Source: Halococcus salifodinae DSM 8989 (GTDB taxonomy: Archaea > Halobacteriota > Halobacteria > Halobacteriales > Halococcaceae). From it: a stretch of DNA of 64,000 nt. The notes below the pieces were generated by a model. It saw only the letters and a list, made by a program, of their open reading frames with translations. It was not told the origin of the DNA and did not search any database. The stretch is from the NCBI RefSeq assembly GCF_000336935.1, contig NZ_AOME01000051.1, positions 1 through 64,000 on the forward strand. The letters are read 5' to 3'. Shown here piece by piece: positions 1 to 8,555 of the stretch. Positions within the stretch are counted from its first letter, which is position 1. Every line of letters starts with the position of its first letter. A program made the translations under genes and the position numbers.

Positions 1-16
1 TGTGTATAAGAGACAG
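1..16 (+). other. Nextera/Tn5 mosaic-end adapter remnant
   Basis: The first 16 bases read TGTGTATAAGAGACAG, identical to the 3' 16 bases of the 19-base Tn5 mosaic end used in tagmentation libraries. They also put an in-frame TAA (7-9) into the dtdA reading frame. This is untrimmed library sequence at a contig end, not native DNA. Confidence 0.95.
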
Positions 17-18
17 AC

Positions 19-357
19 ACCGAACAGGGCGGATCACGGCTCGCCGGCGAGGTCGCGTTCTCGACGCCTGACGATCGATGCACCGTCGTCGAGAGCTTCG
101 CCGAACTCCTCGATAGAGAGTACGAGGCCGTCGAACGCCGTGACGGCGCGCTGGTGGCGCGTGAAACGGCGTTCGACCCCGCGGCGGCACGCGACGCGGG
201 CGTGCCGGAGGGACCGGCGTTCGGCCGACTCGCCGACGGTGAGGCCGTCACGGTCGACGGCCGGACGATCGAACCCGAGGGAGTCCACGAACGGCGCGAA
301 CGGCGATTTCCGCTCGACGAGTACAATGACACACCTCGAACAGAAGGGGAAAGATAA
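19..357 (+). CDS. dtdA: D-aminoacyl-tRNA deacylase, C-terminal fragment (5' truncated)
   Basis: The frame is open from the adapter to TAA at 355-357 and gives 112 residues. The core AGVPEGPAFGRLADGEAV, followed by VDGRTIEPEGVHERR, matches the C-terminal signature of the archaeal DTD2/GEK1-type deacylase, which removes D-amino acids mischarged onto tRNA. The rest of the gene lies left of the window. The stop codon sits inside the TATA element of ftsZ1, so the two genes are packed tightly. Identification rests on the C-terminal motif only. I recall dtdA beside ftsZ1 in other haloarchaea, which fits but is memory rather than a search. Confidence 0.72.
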   Translation, partial: TEQGGSRLAGEVAFSTPDDRCTVVESFAELLDREYEAVERRDGALVARETAFDPAAARDAGVPEGPAFGRLADGEAVTVDGRTIEPEGVHERRERRFPLDEYNDTPRTEGER

Positions 358-360
358 ATA
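348..360 (+). promoter_or_regulatory. ftsZ1 leaderless promoter (TATA element)
   Basis: GGGAAAGATAAAT contains a TATA-like ATAAAT centred about 28 bases before the ftsZ1 ATG (386). That is the spacing expected when transcription starts at or next to the start codon, as in most haloarchaeal transcripts. It overlaps the dtdA stop codon. Confidence 0.55.
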
Positions 361-385
361 GCCGCCGTGCGTCATGCGGTCATAA

Positions 386-1516
386 ATGGATTCGATCATC
401 GAGGATGCCATCGACGAGACCCCGGCGAACGACGAGCGCGACGGCCGCGAGACACCAGCGGGCGAGCGCGAGAGGGGCACGATGACCAACGAAGAGCTCG
501 CGGGAGTCGTCGACGATCTCAAGACACAGATCACGGTGGTCGGCTGTGGCGGTGCGGGCTCGAACACCGTCACCCGGATGGACAAGGAGGGGATCCACGG
601 CGCGAAACTGGTCGCCGCCAACACCGACGCTCAGCACCTCGTCGAACAGGTCCAGGCCGACACCAAGATCCTGATGGGCCGCGAGCGCACCGGTGGGCGT
701 GGCGCGGGCTCAGTACCAAAAATCGGCGAGGAGGCCGCGCGTGAGACCCTGGACGACATCCGGGAGTCGATCGATGGTTCGGACATGGTCTTCGTGACGG
801 CGGGCCTCGGCGGCGGCACCGGTACCGGTGCGGCCCCGGTGGTCGCCCAGGCCGCCCAGGAGGCGGGCGCGCTCACGATCGCGATCGCCACGATCCCGTT
901 CACCGCGGAGGGCGAACGTCGGCGCTCGAACGCCGACGCCGGCCTCGAACGACTCCGTGCGGTCTCCGATACCGTGATCGTCGTCCCGAACGATCGGCTG
1001 CTCGAATACGCGCCGAACCTCCCGCTCCAGGACGCGTTCACGATCTGTGATCGCGTGCTGATGCGCTCGGTCAAGGGGATGACCGAACTCATCACGAAGC
1101 CCGGCCTGGTGAACGTCGACTTCGCCGACGTTCGCACCGTGATGGAGAACGGCGGCGTCGCGATGATCGGTCTCGGCGAGTCCGACTCGGAGAACAAGGC
1201 TCGCGACTCGATCCAGTCGGCGCTTCGCTCGCCGCTGCTGGATGTGGAGTTCAAGGGCGCGAGCTCCGCGCTGGTCAACGTGGTCGGCGGTCCCGACATG
1301 AGTATCGAGGAGGCAGAGGGTGTCGTCGAGGAGATCTACGACCGGATCGATCCCGACGCCCGGATCATCTGGGGCGCGTCGGTCGACGAGAGCTTCAGCG
1401 GTACGATGGAGACCATGATCGTGGTCACGGGCGTCGAGTCGCCCCAGATTTACGGCCAGTCCGACCTCGCCGACGAGACCGGCCGGGTCGACAACGACAT
1501 CGACTACGTGGAGTAG
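386..1516 (+). CDS. ftsZ1: Cell division protein FtsZ1
   Basis: A 376-residue tubulin-family GTPase that forms the mid-cell division ring. It has an acidic N-terminal tail (1-48), the nucleotide-binding GCGGAGSN at 53-60, the tubulin signature GGGTGTG at 142-148, and the T7-loop NVDFAD at 243-248 that completes the GTPase site of the next subunit. Length is normal for archaeal FtsZ. The FtsZ1 rather than FtsZ2 assignment comes from the nearby secE-nusG pair, the usual FtsZ1 neighbourhood. The start follows a TATA element at leaderless spacing. Confidence 0.95.
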   Translation: MDSIIEDAIDETPANDERDGRETPAGERERGTMTNEELAGVVDDLKTQITVVGCGGAGSNTVTRMDKEGIHGAKLVAANTDAQHLVEQVQADTKILMGRERTGGRGAGSVPKIGEEAARETLDDIRESIDGSDMVFVTAGLGGGTGTGAAPVVAQAAQEAGALTIAIATIPFTAEGERRRSNADAGLERLRAVSDTVIVVPNDRLLEYAPNLPLQDAFTICDRVLMRSVKGMTELITKPGLVNVDFADVRTVMENGGVAMIGLGESDSENKARDSIQSALRSPLLDVEFKGASSALVNVVGGPDMSIEEAEGVVEEIYDRIDPDARIIWGASVDESFSGTMETMIVVTGVESPQIYGQSDLADETGRVDNDIDYVE

Positions 1517-1713
1517 TCCGCGAACGCTGCCGCGATCGCTTCGTTGGTCGGGGTACAGCACCGCTAGCCGTCGGATGGTTGACTTTTTGTTCAACACGAC
1601 CGCAAGCTCTCGCCGAGCGCCCCGTCGAAATCGATCGCTGACAGTCGGTGAAAAGCCGGCTCCGCACGGTCTCCGTCAGCAGTGTTCTCGACCGAAACCG
1701 ACGAGCAGCGTTC

Positions 1714-3102
1714 TCAGCGGTCTCGGTCGTGTCGAACTGCAAGCACGGTGGCTGCGAGCACCGCGAGCAGCGCTGCGGCGGGGCCGAATCCCGGACCATC
1801 ACTCGACGATGTCGGCGTTTCGGTCGCATTCGCGCCGCTGGCGTTCGCCGTATCCGTCGTGGTCGTCGGCTGGTGAGTCGTCGTCGATGCGCGTGTCGTC
1901 TCGATCGTCGTTTCCGGTGGTGTTGTCGTGGTTGCCGTGGCGGTTGCGGTCGTCGTCTGCGTGGCGGTCGGCGTTTGCGTCGACGTTGCGGTGGGTGTTG
2001 GTGTCGGTGTCGCGGTCGGAGTTGGTGTTGGTGTCGGCGTTGCAGTCGGGGTTGGCGTCGGTGTCGCAGTAGGTGTCGGCGTCGATGTTTCGGTCGGCGT
2101 CGCGCTCGCCGTCGCGCTTCCTTCCGTCCCGAAGATCGCGATCGTCGCGGGCTGGGGGACGCCATCCGCGGAGACGGTGTTCGCCTCCGGATCGGCTGCC
2201 GAACCGTCGAGCTTCGACCACGCGTTGCCGTTGTCATCGCTACTCCAGAGTGCGAGTGAGGACTCGCTCACGCCGCTCGCGTCGTCGTCTGTGTACTGGA
2301 CCGAGAGCGAGAGCGACCCCGTATCACCGTAAACGGTCGTCCGAATGGTCGTCCCGACGGGTTGCTGGTCGGACGGGGCGTTATCGGGGACACCGAGCGC
2401 GCGCACGCCGACGTTCGTCCCCGAGAGATCGACCGTCACCGGCCCCATGTCGAGGTTCGTCACCGTGGTGTCCGAATCGCTGCCCGGCGTGAACTTGTCC
2501 GAGTAGAAATCCCAGAGGGAGTTGTTCATCGCAGTGTTGTCCGCGAACCGATTGCCGGTGCTGGCGCGCTGGACGTGCAGACCGTATTTGTTGTCGTTTG
2601 CCGTGTTCTCCGTGATCGTGTTGTCGCTCGACTGTTTGACCTGGATTCCGAGACCGTTCGTCCGGACGGTGTTCCCCCGAACGGTGGTCTGATCGGTGTC
2701 AAGTAGCGTGATACCCTCGGTCGCGCCGGTTGCGGTGATGTCCGCTATCGTCCCGTTCTCGACGTTCCGAAAGAGCACACCACGGGTGAAGCCCGCCGTC
2801 TCCACCCCCGTGACCGTGACGCCGGAGAGCGTCGACGCTCCTGCGACGGCGACGCCGACGCCCGAATCACCACCCGTGATCCGGTGGCCGTCGCCATCGA
2901 GAGTAACGTCGCTCGCCACAATCTGGATACATTCGTCGCCGTCGGCCGAGAGATCCGTCGTGAGTGTGTACGTTCCCGATGTATCGATCGTGGCACACGA
3001 GTCGATTCCGGTGGTCGATTGTGCGCCAGCGACCCCGATCGGAGCCGTGACGGCACCGAGAACCACGACGAGAACGCCGACAGCCACTCGTAACGTTACC
3101 AT
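1714..3102 (-). CDS. PGF-CTERM surface protein with NosD-type beta-helix
   Basis: 462 residues. A hydrophobic signal peptide (about 1-27, ending near AGAQ) is followed by a right-handed parallel beta-helix with repeated G-N-x-N-x-I-x-x-N style turns (about 50-210). A beta domain follows, then a long Thr-Pro/Ala-Thr linker (about 330-415), probably O-glycosylated. The C-terminus is DGPGFG, a hydrophobic segment and RHDRDR, the PGF-CTERM signal processed by archaeosortase A, so the mature protein should be lipid-anchored outside the cell. NosD/CASH-type helices usually bind or process carbohydrate; the ligand is unknown. It is a clear paralogue of the protein at 7299-8459 and sits antisense between ftsZ1 and secE. 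Confidence 0.85.
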   Translation of the reverse strand: MVTLRVAVGVLVVVLGAVTAPIGVAGAQSTTGIDSCATIDTSGTYTLTTDLSADGDECIQIVASDVTLDGDGHRITGGDSGVGVAVAGASTLSGVTVTGVETAGFTRGVLFRNVENGTIADITATGATEGITLLDTDQTTVRGNTVRTNGLGIQVKQSSDNTITENTANDNKYGLHVQRASTGNRFADNTAMNNSLWDFYSDKFTPGSDSDTTVTNLDMGPVTVDLSGTNVGVRALGVPDNAPSDQQPVGTTIRTTVYGDTGSLSLSVQYTDDDASGVSESSLALWSSDDNGNAWSKLDGSAADPEANTVSADGVPQPATIAIFGTEGSATASATPTETSTPTPTATPTPTPTATPTPTPTPTATPTPTPTATSTQTPTATQTTTATATATTTTPPETTIETTRASTTTHQPTTTTDTANASGANATETPTSSSDGPGFGPAAALLAVLAATVLAVRHDRDR

Positions 3103-3211
3103 CGAGTTCCTCCACGGCGTCGTTGATTCATCAACTCAGATAGGTTGCTGGCGAGGCGGTATCTATCTCGTGTTCTCGGGATCGAACCACGCGGTGGTCG
3201 TTCGGTGTCAC

Positions 3212-3224
3212 AAGATAGAAATCC
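3212..3224 (+). promoter_or_regulatory. Candidate secE-nusG promoter
   Basis: ACAAGATAGAAAT lies about 28 bases before the secE ATG at 3247, the right place for a leaderless TATA element. The match to a haloarchaeal TATA consensus is only fair. Confidence 0.35.
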
Positions 3225-3246
3225 TTCCGGGGGCTATCGGCTACAA

Positions 3247-3420
3247 ATGGACATCAAGTACGACCTTTCGAGCTATACGCGAGTGTTGAAACTCGCCAGC
3301 ACCCCCGACTGGGAGGAGTTCTCACAAATCGCGCTCATCGCGGGTGCGGGGATCGTCCTCGTGGGCATCCTCGGGTTCCTGATCGCCCTCGTGATGGGCT
3401 TCGTGCCGGGAGGACTCTGA
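3247..3420 (+). CDS. secE: Protein translocase SecE/Sec61-gamma subunit
   Basis: 57 residues: an amphipathic N-terminal helix (SSYTRVLKLASTPDWEEF) and one C-terminal transmembrane helix (about 31-54) ending FVPGGL, the standard architecture of archaeal SecE. It clamps SecY in the plasma-membrane translocon. An in-frame GTG at 3145 would add 34 residues. The ATG at 3247 is chosen because it gives the family's normal length and sits at leaderless spacing from a possible TATA element. The stop is one base before the nusG start, so the two are translationally linked. Confidence 0.93.
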   Translation: MDIKYDLSSYTRVLKLASTPDWEEFSQIALIAGAGIVLVGILGFLIALVMGFVPGGL

Positions 3421-3421
3421 G

Positions 3422-3859
3422 ATGAGCGTGTACGCCGTGAAGACCACCGCGAGCCAGGAGCGTACGGTGGCGGATATGATCATGAACCGCGAAGAAAACG
3501 ACATCCACGCCGCGCTCGCGCCCGACTCGCTCACGAGCTACGTGATGGTCGAGGCCGACGACCACGCGATCCTCGAACGCGTGCTCGACGAGATCCCCCA
3601 CGCCAGAAATCTCGTGCCGGGCGAGTCCTCGATCGCGGAGGTCGAACACTTCCTCTCGCCGAAACCCGACGTCGAGGGGATCGCCGAAAGCGACATCGTC
3701 GAGCTCATCGCCGGCCCGTTCAAGGGCGAGAAGGCCCAGGTCCAGCGCATCGACGAGGGCAAAGACCAGGTGACGGTCGAACTCTACGAGGCGACCGTTC
3801 CGATCCCCGTCACGGTCCGTGGCGACCAGATCCGCGTGTTGGACTCGGAAGAACGCTGA
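3422..3859 (+). CDS. nusG: Transcription elongation factor Spt5/NusG
   Basis: 145 residues: an N-terminal NGN domain (about 1-85; YAVKTTASQERTVADMI) that binds the RNA polymerase clamp, and a C-terminal KOW domain (about 88-140) with the loop AGPFKGEKAQVQRID. Together with Spt4 it keeps elongating archaeal RNA polymerase processive. It starts one base after the secE stop; the secE-nusG pair is conserved throughout archaea. Length is typical. Confidence 0.95.
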   Translation: MSVYAVKTTASQERTVADMIMNREENDIHAALAPDSLTSYVMVEADDHAILERVLDEIPHARNLVPGESSIAEVEHFLSPKPDVEGIAESDIVELIAGPFKGEKAQVQRIDEGKDQVTVELYEATVPIPVTVRGDQIRVLDSEER

Positions 3860-3975
3860 AAGCGTTCCTCAAGCAGTCAGCGCGGCGGAGCCGCGTTGAA
3901 TATAGCGAGGAGCGATAGCTCCTCGAACACCCGAACGGCGGGTTTCACCCGTGAGAACGCGGAAGAACGTTGAAT
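3860..3975. repeat. Cluster of three short hairpins downstream of nusG
   Basis: After the nusG stop come three back-to-back palindromes: GCGGCGGAGCCGC, GAGGAGCGATAGCTCCTC and CGGCGGGTTTCACCCG. The cluster is flanked by the near-repeats GAAGAACGCTGAA (3849-3861) and GAAGAACGTTGAA (3962-3974). No T-tract follows, so a terminator is possible but unproven. Confidence 0.5.
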
Positions 3976-4017
3976 CGCCGTCCTGAACGTTCCACTATCG
4001 GGGTACGATCGTTCGAT

Positions 4018-4647
4018 TCAGTCAGCAGCGTTCGTTGCGAGAAGCGTCGCACAGCCCACGAGCGTCGATATCTGCGTCGACTCTACCGTTCCGTCCCGTC
4101 GGACGGCGACCTTGACGCCGAGGCTGTTGCAGGTGTCGACCACGAAATCGATCGTTGTTGGTTCGTCGCCACCGACACCGACACCGAGCGTGTATTCTTC
4201 GGGCTTTGCGACCCCGATCTCGGCGTAAGCGTCGGGTTCGAGCCGGAACGTCTCTTCGAAGACGGCGTTGCCACCGCGTTCCGAAACGGTGGTCCGAACC
4301 GCTCGGGACGTCCCGGCGTCGTTCCAGACGGCAATCGTTCCGGAGCCGTCGCCGGAGGAGTCGTCGCCGATGGTCGCTGTCTCCTGTGCCCGGTTCCGCG
4401 TCGAGTTGATCTGGATGAACGTCTTACTCACCTCATCCGGTTCCGTGCCCCGAGTGGAGATATCCGAAGTCGTTGCTGGCGATCGATTCGCTGTGGTTGT
4501 CGGTTCCGGCGAACCCGACGACTCCCGGGACCGCATCGTGGTGGGGTCGGCCGACCCACCATCCCCGCGAACACATCCGGCGAGGATCGCACTCAGGCCG
4601 ATCGAGAGGACCGTTCGTCGCCCGATTTTCGACGACTCGCCAACCAT
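4018..4647 (-). CDS. Haloarchaeal lipoprotein of unknown function
   Basis: 209 residues. The N-terminus carries GRRTVLSIGLSAILAGC, a signal with a twin-arginine-like pair and a lipobox (LAGC), predicting export and lipid anchoring on the outer face of the membrane. A Thr/Ser/Pro-rich linker follows (about 30-80), then a domain with alternating hydrophobic strands (about 95-205) suggesting an Ig-like beta-sandwich. I do not recognise a named family. Its beta domain resembles that of the disrupted lipoprotein at 19206-19756 (compare VWNDAGTSRAVRTTV with IENTTNAQRAVATTV), so the two are probably related. Confidence 0.7.
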   Translation of the reverse strand: MVGESSKIGRRTVLSIGLSAILAGCVRGDGGSADPTTMRSRESSGSPEPTTTANRSPATTSDISTRGTEPDEVSKTFIQINSTRNRAQETATIGDDSSGDGSGTIAVWNDAGTSRAVRTTVSERGGNAVFEETFRLEPDAYAEIGVAKPEEYTLGVGVGGDEPTTIDFVVDTCNSLGVKVAVRRDGTVESTQISTLVGCATLLATNAAD

Positions 4648-4962
4648 AGTTCAGTCTGTCGAACCATCGAAATAAGTCTTCTGACGTTCGTGCGTCGAAA
4701 GCGGCTGGGCCGCCGTGTCGATGAATACGGACCGTCGTCTTCCCTGTCCGCACCGCCGACGGGTTTTTACTCTTCGCTGTATGATGCGTAAATCGCATGA
4801 TTTTCCGGTTCGTCTGAACGGGTCCGTCCCGCGCTGTCGTTCGTTCCGATCGTCACAGCGCCGTCGACGCCGGGCCGAGCCCGCTTTCTACGCCGACTAG
4901 CGGTCAGCGACCGCAACGGGCGTGGCACGTCTCGCAGCCAATCACAGACCCTTCCACGACAC
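4648..4962. other. Intergenic region upstream of two divergent genes
   Basis: A 315-base gap between divergent starts. It should hold both promoters. A short inverted repeat (GATGCGTAAATCGCATGA, around 4785-4800) is visible. No convincing gene, RNA or dispersed repeat was seen. Confidence 0.4.
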
Positions 4963-6306
4963 ATGACGAACGACACAACTACCGACGAACCGGACGAATC
5001 GACCGACGACCGACGGAACGAACTGGCCGCCGTCGCGGACCGACTCGCCGACCGAGCGACGACGATCGAAACCACCGATCCCACGGCCGATCTCACGGAC
5101 CTAGAACCGATCGGTGACGCGCTTGCCGGCGCACGTATCGTTGGGCTCGGCGAAGCCACCCACGGAACGCGGGAGTTCTTTCGACTGAAACACCGGCTCG
5201 TCCGCGGCCTCGTCGAGCGGCAGGGTCTCCGGCTGTTCGCCATCGAGGCGAACCTGCCCGAGACGCTCGCGATGAACGACTACGTACTCCACGGCGAGGG
5301 TACACCGGAGGAAGCACTCGACGGGATGTACTTCTGGACGTGGAACACCGAATCGGTCGTCGCGCTCGCCGAGTGGCTCCGCGGGTTCAACGAGGGACGA
5401 CCGCTCGACGATCGGGTGCGCTTCCACGGTATCGACGCACAGTACACCTCGGGCGCGGTCGGACGACTTGACGCGTTCCTCGCCACGGCCGACCCCGATC
5501 TGCGCGCCGCGGTAGACGCGGATCTCGCCGCGGCAGATGACAAGGGTGAGACCACCGAGGAGCACATGAGCGCCCACGATCCAGACGCCACGGACCGACT
5601 GATAGAACGGCTCACGACTGCCTTCGACGAGCGGACCCCGGCGTACGCCGCCGCGACGAGCGAGCGGACGACCGTCCTCGCCCGCCGGTGTCTCGATACC
5701 ATCGAGCAAGCGCGGGCCCGACGGGTCGCCTACGAGAGCGAGAGTCAGGAGGCCGCAATGCGGGTCCGCGAAGCGGCGATGGCGGATAACGTCGACTGGC
5801 TCCTCGACCGCGAATCCTCCGACCGGCTGGCGCTGTGGGCCCACGACAGTCATCTCTGCCGGACGGAAAACCACGCCAAGCGGTTCGGTGCGGTGGCGTC
5901 GCTCGGGAACCGTCTCGCCGATCGGTACGGCGAGGACTACTACCCGCTCGGGTTCGACTTCCTCGGCGGCGAGTTTCGCGCTATCGGTGTTCGACTGACC
6001 GAGGACAGCGAGCGTGCCACGTGGTCACTTGACGAGCCGCCGGCCGATTCGGTGACACGTGCGTTCGCTGCGATCGGCGCGGAGCTGGCGTTTCTCGATT
6101 TCGGCACGCTCGACGCCCAGGAACGGGCGTGGTTCGACGAGCCGCGTGCCAAGCGTGAACTCGGGGCCGTCTACTACGGTTCTGACGGGCCGGCCGACGA
6201 CGCGGCGGACGGTCAGGCGACACACAACGAGTGGCGATCGCTCACCGAGGCGTTCGACGGACTCGTGTTTGTCCGCGAGACGACGGCGACACGGCCGCCG
6301 GAGTAA
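4963..6306 (+). CDS. Erythromycin esterase family protein
   Basis: 447 residues. GLGEATHGTREF (61-72) carries the Glu and His of the erythromycin-esterase/EreA-like fold, and further conserved stretches are LFAIEAN (about 91-97), MYFWTWNTESV and LALWAHDSHL. In bacteria such enzymes open the macrolide lactone by a metal-independent hydrolysis. Haloarchaea are naturally insensitive to erythromycin, so the native substrate is probably another ester and resistance should not be assumed. There is no signal peptide; an acidic Thr/Asp-rich tail opens the protein. Transcribed alone. Confidence 0.82.
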   Translation: MTNDTTTDEPDESTDDRRNELAAVADRLADRATTIETTDPTADLTDLEPIGDALAGARIVGLGEATHGTREFFRLKHRLVRGLVERQGLRLFAIEANLPETLAMNDYVLHGEGTPEEALDGMYFWTWNTESVVALAEWLRGFNEGRPLDDRVRFHGIDAQYTSGAVGRLDAFLATADPDLRAAVDADLAAADDKGETTEEHMSAHDPDATDRLIERLTTAFDERTPAYAAATSERTTVLARRCLDTIEQARARRVAYESESQEAAMRVREAAMADNVDWLLDRESSDRLALWAHDSHLCRTENHAKRFGAVASLGNRLADRYGEDYYPLGFDFLGGEFRAIGVRLTEDSERATWSLDEPPADSVTRAFAAIGAELAFLDFGTLDAQERAWFDEPRAKRELGAVYYGSDGPADDAADGQATHNEWRSLTEAFDGLVFVRETTATRPPE

Positions 6307-6498
6307 GGCCAATCGTCGCGTCACGACCTCGGTGTGGCCCGACCAGCAAGTGGAGAGCTATCGGTCGGACGCCATCGTCATCGCGTCGTCGCGGGACGGC
6401 CCACCTGATGCAATCGAACGAGCACGATTCGATGGAGTCACGACCACAGGTCGAACGAGTTAACCGCCGTCTGCGAGAACCGGAACTGTAGGTCAGCC

Positions 6499-7254
6499 GT
6501 GAGCGAGTCCCGCATCGACGTCCACGTCAAAGTCCTCGATCAGCGAGTGGTCCGCCGGGCCAAACGCTACGGTCTCGACGTCGTGGTGTACGCGCCGCAT
6601 TTCACCCGCCTGCCCGAGATTCGGGCCAGAGCCCGCGCGTTTTCCGACGACGATCTGCTGGTGGTGCCGGGTCGGGAACTGTTCACCGGGTCGTGGCGGG
6701 ATCGCCAGCACGTGCTCGCCATCGGCCTTGCCGATCCAGTACCCGACTTCCTCACGCTCGATGGAACGATGGCCGAACTCCGCCGCCAGAACGCGGCGGT
6801 GTTGGTCCCCCATCCCGAGTTCCTGAACGTGGGCCTCGACGCTGCCGCCATCGATCGCCACCGCGCGACCATCGACGCCGTCGAGATCGACAACGCAAAA
6901 TACTGGCCGCATCACGCCCGGCGGGCGCGCGAGATCGCCGATCGGTTCGCACTCCCCGCCTTCGGCTCGTCGTACGCCCACCGTCGCGGGACCGTCGGCG
7001 AGATCTGGACCGCGTTCGACGAGTCGATCGAGACCGAGGCCGACCTCGTGGCGGCGTTTACCGAAGACGCGCCACGCCGAGTTCAGCAACGTCGTGGCGC
7101 GATCCATTGCATCCGGCGGGCAGCGGAGTTCGCCCATCTCGGCTACGAGAACTCGTGGGGGAAGTTCGATCGACTCGTCCTCCCCGGCCAAACGGCGACC
7201 CATCCGCAGCGCGAGCACTACGAAGGTCGGTTCGACGAGCTGTCCGTTTACTGA
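6499..7254 (+). CDS. PHP-domain protein with a reduced metal motif
   Basis: 251 residues starting at GTG. The order of motifs fits the PHP (polymerase and histidinol phosphatase) barrel: IDVHVKVLD at 6-14, VVYAPHFTRLPEI (about 29-41), VPGRELF, VPHPEFLN (about 97-104) and FGSSYAHR near the end. The usual first motif is D-x-H-x-H; here the second His is Lys (DVHVK), so the trinuclear metal site may be incomplete. I cannot name the substrate. It is monocistronic as far as visible. Confidence 0.65.
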   Translation: MSESRIDVHVKVLDQRVVRRAKRYGLDVVVYAPHFTRLPEIRARARAFSDDDLLVVPGRELFTGSWRDRQHVLAIGLADPVPDFLTLDGTMAELRRQNAAVLVPHPEFLNVGLDAAAIDRHRATIDAVEIDNAKYWPHHARRAREIADRFALPAFGSSYAHRRGTVGEIWTAFDESIETEADLVAAFTEDAPRRVQQRRGAIHCIRRAAEFAHLGYENSWGKFDRLVLPGQTATHPQREHYEGRFDELSVY

Positions 7255-7298
7255 TCGTCGGGATCCGAGAGCGGAGTGGGCGGCAAAAACAATACGAT

Positions 7299-8459
7299 CT
7301 AGCGGCGGCGAAGCGCGAGGACGGCGGCTCCGAGGAGGGCGGCGATGGCGGCGCTCGTCCCGAATCCGGGGCCGAACGCGCCACTGTTGTCCCCGGATTC
7401 GTTGGCGGTTCCGTTCGTTGCGGTCGTCCCGCCCGATTCGTCACTCCCACCCGTCGTCGTGGTCGGTGTGGCGATCGTCGTCTCCGTTGCTGTTGGCGTC
7501 GGCGTCGCGGTCGCCGTCGGCGTTGGTGTTGGGGTCGGGGTCTCAGTCTTGCCCAGCGGCGCGAGGACCGACGCGTTCTCCGGGGATGGGACGGTCGCCA
7601 CGACGCGGTTGCTGGTGAGGTTGACGTAGTTCACGCCGGGAACCTGCTGCCAGGTGCCGTCGTAGTTCCATAGTCGGATCGATCGCTCGGTGATGTTCGC
7701 ACTGGTAACGGTCTCGTCGGTGTAGGGGACGGCGAGTTCGAGCGAGGCGTTCGGCGCGGTGGCGACCGCACCGAGGAACTGGCCGACGTTCGTTCGGTTT
7801 TCGGTGCCGAGCGGCGGGTTGGAGACGCCCGTGAATGCGACGTCGCTCGCGGTGAACGAAACCGTCGCCGAGCGGGTCGTGAGGTTCGTCGCTTGGGTGT
7901 TCGTGGCGTTGCCTGCGGTGTAGAGGCTCCATCGGCTGTTGTTGACCGCGGTGACGCTTTCGAGCCGTGTGTCGTCCGATCCCACGAGCTGGACCCCGTT
8001 GCGGGCGTTCGCGCTCGCGTTGACGTCCTGAATGACTCCGCCGTTCACGTCGCGGTAGGCGACCCCGGACGTCCAGTCGGTCGTCGTCACGTTTCGGACG
8101 GTGACGTTCGCGGTCGTCGTGAGCGAGTTGTTGACTCGGACACCGACGCTTGCCGTCCCGTTCGTTCCGTTAGTGGCGTTCGAGGCCGCGTTCGGCCCGG
8201 CATCGATCGTGTGACCGCCGCCGTCGAAGACGACGTCGCTCGACAGGATCTGGATGCAGGTGTCGGCGGAGCTGTTCGTGACGTTTTCGGTGAGAACGTA
8301 GCTGCCGTCGTCGGCGATCGTCCGACAGGAATCGATCGGGATCGGGCCGCCCCCGGACTGGGCGCTCGCGGTGCCGACGGGTGCGACGCCGACGACACCC
8401 GCGACCGACGCCACGAGGACGAGGCAGGCGACGACCACAGCGTGTTTCGATGAACCCAT
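7299..8459 (-). CDS. PGF-CTERM surface protein with NosD-type beta-helix (second copy)
   Basis: 386 residues. Signal peptide about 1-34 (ending near SAQSGG), beta-helix segment (about 40-200, rich in N-V-T-V-R-N turns), beta domain, a Thr-Pro/Thr-Ala linker (about 305-340), and a C-terminal GPGFG followed by a hydrophobic stretch and ALRRR, the PGF-CTERM archaeosortase A signal. The opening IDSCRTIADDGSYVL and CIQILSSDVVFDGGGH mirror the first copy at 1714-3102, so these are paralogues. The ATG at 8459 is chosen over the GTG just before it. Expected location: outer face of the membrane/S-layer. Function unknown. Confidence 0.85.
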   Translation of the reverse strand: MGSSKHAVVVACLVLVASVAGVVGVAPVGTASAQSGGGPIPIDSCRTIADDGSYVLTENVTNSSADTCIQILSSDVVFDGGGHTIDAGPNAASNATNGTNGTASVGVRVNNSLTTTANVTVRNVTTTDWTSGVAYRDVNGGVIQDVNASANARNGVQLVGSDDTRLESVTAVNNSRWSLYTAGNATNTQATNLTTRSATVSFTASDVAFTGVSNPPLGTENRTNVGQFLGAVATAPNASLELAVPYTDETVTSANITERSIRLWNYDGTWQQVPGVNYVNLTSNRVVATVPSPENASVLAPLGKTETPTPTPTPTATATPTPTATETTIATPTTTTGGSDESGGTTATNGTANESGDNSGAFGPGFGTSAAIAALLGAAVLALRRR

Positions 8460-8555
8460 CACTCGTGGGGACGACTGGCGCGTAGCCCATACCAGTTCTG
8501 TTCTGTGCTGGACGATCGCGGGTCGGTGCGCCGTCGAGACACTGGCGAGCAGGCG

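Noticed and set aside
23-354. dtdA fragment as the C-terminus of RNase Z
   Set aside because: RNase Z also has a G-P-x-x-G-x-L element near its end, but the GVPEGPAFGRLADGE plus VDGRTIEPEGV pattern and the ftsZ1 neighbour favour the deacylase.
1990-2110. Periodic GTCGG/GTTGG sequence that could suggest a tandem or CRISPR-like array
   Set aside because: It encodes the Thr-Pro/Ala-Thr stalk of the surface protein; the period is that of codon pairs and there are no spacers.
3165-3195. Possible tRNA T-arm (reverse complement of GGATCGAACCAC)
   Set aside because: No matching acceptor, D or anticodon stems could be built around it.
4963-6306. Erythromycin-esterase-like gene as an antibiotic-resistance determinant
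   Set aside because: Archaeal ribosomes are intrinsically insensitive to erythromycin and nothing mobile flanks the gene; a different ester substrate is more likely.
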